Part shown: one piece after another, positions 15,339-16,821 of the stretch | Numbering within the stretch: position 1 is the first letter of the stretch | How the letters are laid out: each line of letters starts with the position of its first letter | NCBI GenBank assembly: GCA_016296205.1 | Contig: JAEDJS010000040.1 | Coordinates: 1-16,821 of the forward strand | Source of the DNA: Treponema sp. | GTDB taxonomy: Bacteria; Spirochaetota; Spirochaetia; Treponematales; Treponemataceae | Direction: 5' to 3' | Length of the DNA: 16,821 nucleotides | Notes under the pieces: model-generated | Told to the model about the DNA's origin: nothing | Database searches by the model: none | Seen by the model: only the letters and a program-made list of their open reading frames with translations | Translations under genes and position numbers: made by a program

Positions 15339-16130
15339 ATGCTCCTGGCTGTAGACATTGGAAACACAAATATTGTAGTAGCAGTTTTTGACAAAGATAA
15401 AATCGTTCATCAGTGGAGAATTGCCACAGACACTAAACGCACCGGCGACGAGTACACATCAATTATTTTAACACTTTCAAGAGAAGCCCATGTTGATTTA
15501 CACAAGGTTTCACAAAGCATACTGTCTTCAGTAGTACCAGCCCTTATTGGACCATTCGTTGTAGTAACACAAAATCTCTGCGGCAAAAAACCAGTAGTAA
15601 TAAAACCAGAACTCTACAATAAACTTCCCCTTACACTTCCTGCCACCGCCGTTCACGAAATCGGAACAGACCTTCTTTGTAATGCAGTTGAAGCCTGGAA
15701 CCGATTTAAATGTGCAAACATTGTAGTAGACTTTGGCACCGCTCTTTCATTTATTACAACCGATTCAAAAGGCCACATTCAGGGAGTTGCAATTGCACCC
15801 GGATTAGGAACAGCCGTTAACTCACTTTTTAGCGGAACAGCACAGCTTCCACAAGTACCATTGCAGGCACCAGAAAACGCATTGGGAACAAACACAATTC
15901 ATTCAATCCAGGCAGGAATAGTTTTAGGATACAAAGGACTGGTAGAAAGTTTAATCCAGCGAATCAAATCCGATTTATTCATTGCATCCGGCGACAAACC
16001 AGAAGACGTAAAAGTAATTGCCACTGGAGGACTCAACAGCGTATTAAAACCAATCACCGACGTGTTCACCTGCGTAGACAAAGAACTCACATTATGCGGC
16101 CTAAAAACAATTGCAGAATATGTGTGCTGA
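15339..16130 (+). CDS. coaX: type III pantothenate kinase
   Basis: CoaX phosphorylates pantothenate, the first step of coenzyme A synthesis, and unlike CoaA it needs a monovalent cation. The 263-residue product has the ASKHA-fold motifs: DIGNTN (6-11) for ATP phosphates, RTGDEY (34-39), IGTDLLCNAVEAW (108-120) with the catalytic Asp111, VDFGTALSFITTD (130-142), and GVAIAPGLGT (149-158). In the usual GxDR motif the Arg is Leu here. I choose the ATG at 15339 because AAAGGCGG precedes it, family proteins start at this DIGNTN strand, and the promoter lies downstream of the earlier ATG. The downstream 16131-16268 has no clear terminator. Confidence 0.94.
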   Translation: MLLAVDIGNTNIVVAVFDKDKIVHQWRIATDTKRTGDEYTSIILTLSREAHVDLHKVSQSILSSVVPALIGPFVVVTQNLCGKKPVVIKPELYNKLPLTLPATAVHEIGTDLLCNAVEAWNRFKCANIVVDFGTALSFITTDSKGHIQGVAIAPGLGTAVNSLFSGTAQLPQVPLQAPENALGTNTIHSIQAGIVLGYKGLVESLIQRIKSDLFIASGDKPEDVKVIATGGLNSVLKPITDVFTCVDKELTLCGLKTIAEYVC

Positions 16131-16268
16131 TTTTTTTTACAATAAGGGTGTTCTGGCAAACACATTTGCCAGCCGGGCTTTCCGCAGTTCCGCTCACCGC
16201 TCCATTCCTTCGGAACGCCTCCGGCGCTGCTACAATCCCTAACACAAAAAGACAGACCCTTTTAAATT
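16131..16268. other. G+C-rich intergenic stretch with a perfect hairpin
   Basis: No gene is visible here. The part from about 16150 to 16250 is clearly richer in G+C than its surroundings. It contains a perfect eight-pair hairpin with a four-base loop (CTGGCAAA 16153-16160, TTTGCCAG 16165-16172), a GTTCCG/CGGAAC pair further on, and CGCC/GGCG. No T run follows the hairpin on either strand, so it is not a standard terminator. It lies about 100 bases beyond the stop of the SUMF1 gene and may be a dispersed repeat travelling with that gene type; that is inference. Confidence 0.5.
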
Positions 16269-16425
16269 TTATTTAGAACTGGCACGCACAACACGGAAAC
16301 CAAGGCTGTTGACGCGGTCGTAAGGCATGTCGTAGTCACGGGAAGAAACAGCACAGCGGTCCGAACTGCGGCGCCAACTACCACCGCGGAGGACGCGGTT
16401 AGACCCAGCCGAGGCGCCAGTTGGG
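16269..16425 (-). other. candidate DGR variable region
   Basis: By hand count 16281-16420 is about 64% G+C, against a clearly A+T-rich upstream half of the same gene. The 23 codons between RGGSW and LGF (16373 down to 16305) include 17 at positions where related proteins vary. Thirteen of those 17 end in C (CGC, GAC, TAC, GTC, AAC, AGC, TCC), as expected if AAC codons of a template were changed only at the two A. Interspersed C-A-V, R, P and R positions look fixed. This is a pattern match; no template repeat is visible to confirm it. Confidence 0.5.
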
Positions 16426-16821
16426 TCACTTCCTCCTTCTGTTTTTGCATCGTAACTGTTTGTATACCAGTTCCAGCACCATTCCCATACATTTCCAGTC
16501 ATATCATATAAGCCAAAGTCATTTGATAACTTTGTACCTACCTCATGTTTTTTGTTGTTTGAATTATAATAATACCATGCGTATTCGCCTAGTTTATTTA
16601 CATCACTTGTTCCACTGTATGTTAAACTATCTACTGTATTGTCTCCTGCACGGGCAGCATATTCCCACTCTGCTTCTGTTGTTAAACGGTAACCGTTTGC
16701 ATTCCAATTACAAATTACTGCATTCCAAGTGCTATCACTTGATGTTGGTACATCTCCCCAATCTCTTGGGTCTGTGCTACCACTTATGCTGTAACATGGT
16801 GTAAGTCCTTCTGCCATAGAG
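16269..16821 (-). CDS. SUMF1/FGE-like (C-type lectin fold) protein, 5' end outside the window
   Basis: The frame is open to the window edge; the first visible residues SMAEGLTPCYSISG belong to the middle of the domain, so the ATG at 16817 is internal. About 183 residues are visible. Family markers in order: YRLTTEAEWEYAARAG, FGLYDMTGNVWEWCWNWY, RVLRGGSW, and the ending LGFRVVRASSK. Compared with true formylglycine-generating enzyme, the first of its two catalytic Cys is Arg (RGGSWRRSSDRC), so FGE activity is unlikely. Members of this family are also used as surface-displayed binding proteins and as diversity-generating retroelement targets, as in Treponema denticola TvpA. The last ~150 bases differ sharply in G+C and codon use from the rest, and residues between RGGSW and LGF resemble a variable region. 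No reverse transcriptase or template is in the window. Confidence 0.85.
   Translation of the reverse strand, partial: SMAEGLTPCYSISGSTDPRDWGDVPTSSDSTWNAVICNWNANGYRLTTEAEWEYAARAGDNTVDSLTYSGTSDVNKLGEYAWYYYNSNNKKHEVGTKLSNDFGLYDMTGNVWEWCWNWYTNSYDAKTEGGSDPTGASAGSNRVLRGGSWRRSSDRCAVSSRDYDMPYDRVNSLGFRVVRASSK

Noticed and set aside
16269..16821. True formylglycine-generating enzyme (sulfatase activator)
   Set aside because: One of the two catalytic Cys is replaced by Arg and the tail resembles ligand-binding C-lectin-fold relatives; no sulfatase is nearby.

Overview
The window looks like chromosomal DNA of a treponeme-like spirochaete. It is A+T-rich and has an outer-membrane-type gene set (an RND permease, secreted M16 proteins). 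It carries the paired uncharacterised families DUF2062/TIGR03546 and TIGR03545, a GTCAT-palindrome repeat array, and a SUMF1/C-type-lectin-fold protein of the kind treponemes use as targets of diversity-generating retroelements. The assignment is inferred from gene content; there is no rRNA or other taxonomic marker here.

Layout. (1) 1-2100 (+): most of an RND-family efflux permease whose start lies left of the window. (2) 7420-2110 (-): two secreted M16-peptidase-family proteins, one with an intact zinc site and one without, followed by purE, purM and purN. The M16 pair is tightly coupled. purM has a 160-base leader with two hairpins and a candidate promoter of its own. (3) 7769-7524 (-): an orphan 81-residue gene with its own promoter and a strong terminator. 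(4) 8069-10023 (+): purA, a nested inverted-repeat/terminator element, and a YfcE-type phosphodiesterase. (5) 10370-10218 (-): a 50-residue Nif11-like protein with its own promoter, ribosome-binding site and terminator. (6) 10560-13441 (+): a DUF2062 membrane protein, probably made from a leaderless message, translationally coupled to a large TIGR03545 protein with one membrane anchor. (7) 13436-13922: an array of 27-base palindromic repeats between convergent genes. (8) 15211-13925 (-) hisS and 15339-16130 (+) coaX, divergent. (9) 16131-16268: a G+C-rich gene-free stretch. (10) 16821-16269 (-): the C-terminal half of a SUMF1-domain protein ending in a variable-region-like tail.

How the genes work together. 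purE, purM and purN act at three steps of de novo IMP synthesis, and purA commits IMP to AMP, so purine synthesis dominates the left half. hisS and coaX are housekeeping genes (tRNA charging, coenzyme A). The least understood parts are the DUF2062-TIGR03545 pair, a possible envelope or lipid-handling system; the stand-alone Nif11 protein; and the SUMF1 gene, whose last ~150 bases change sharply in composition and codon use in a way that resembles a retroelement-diversified variable region.
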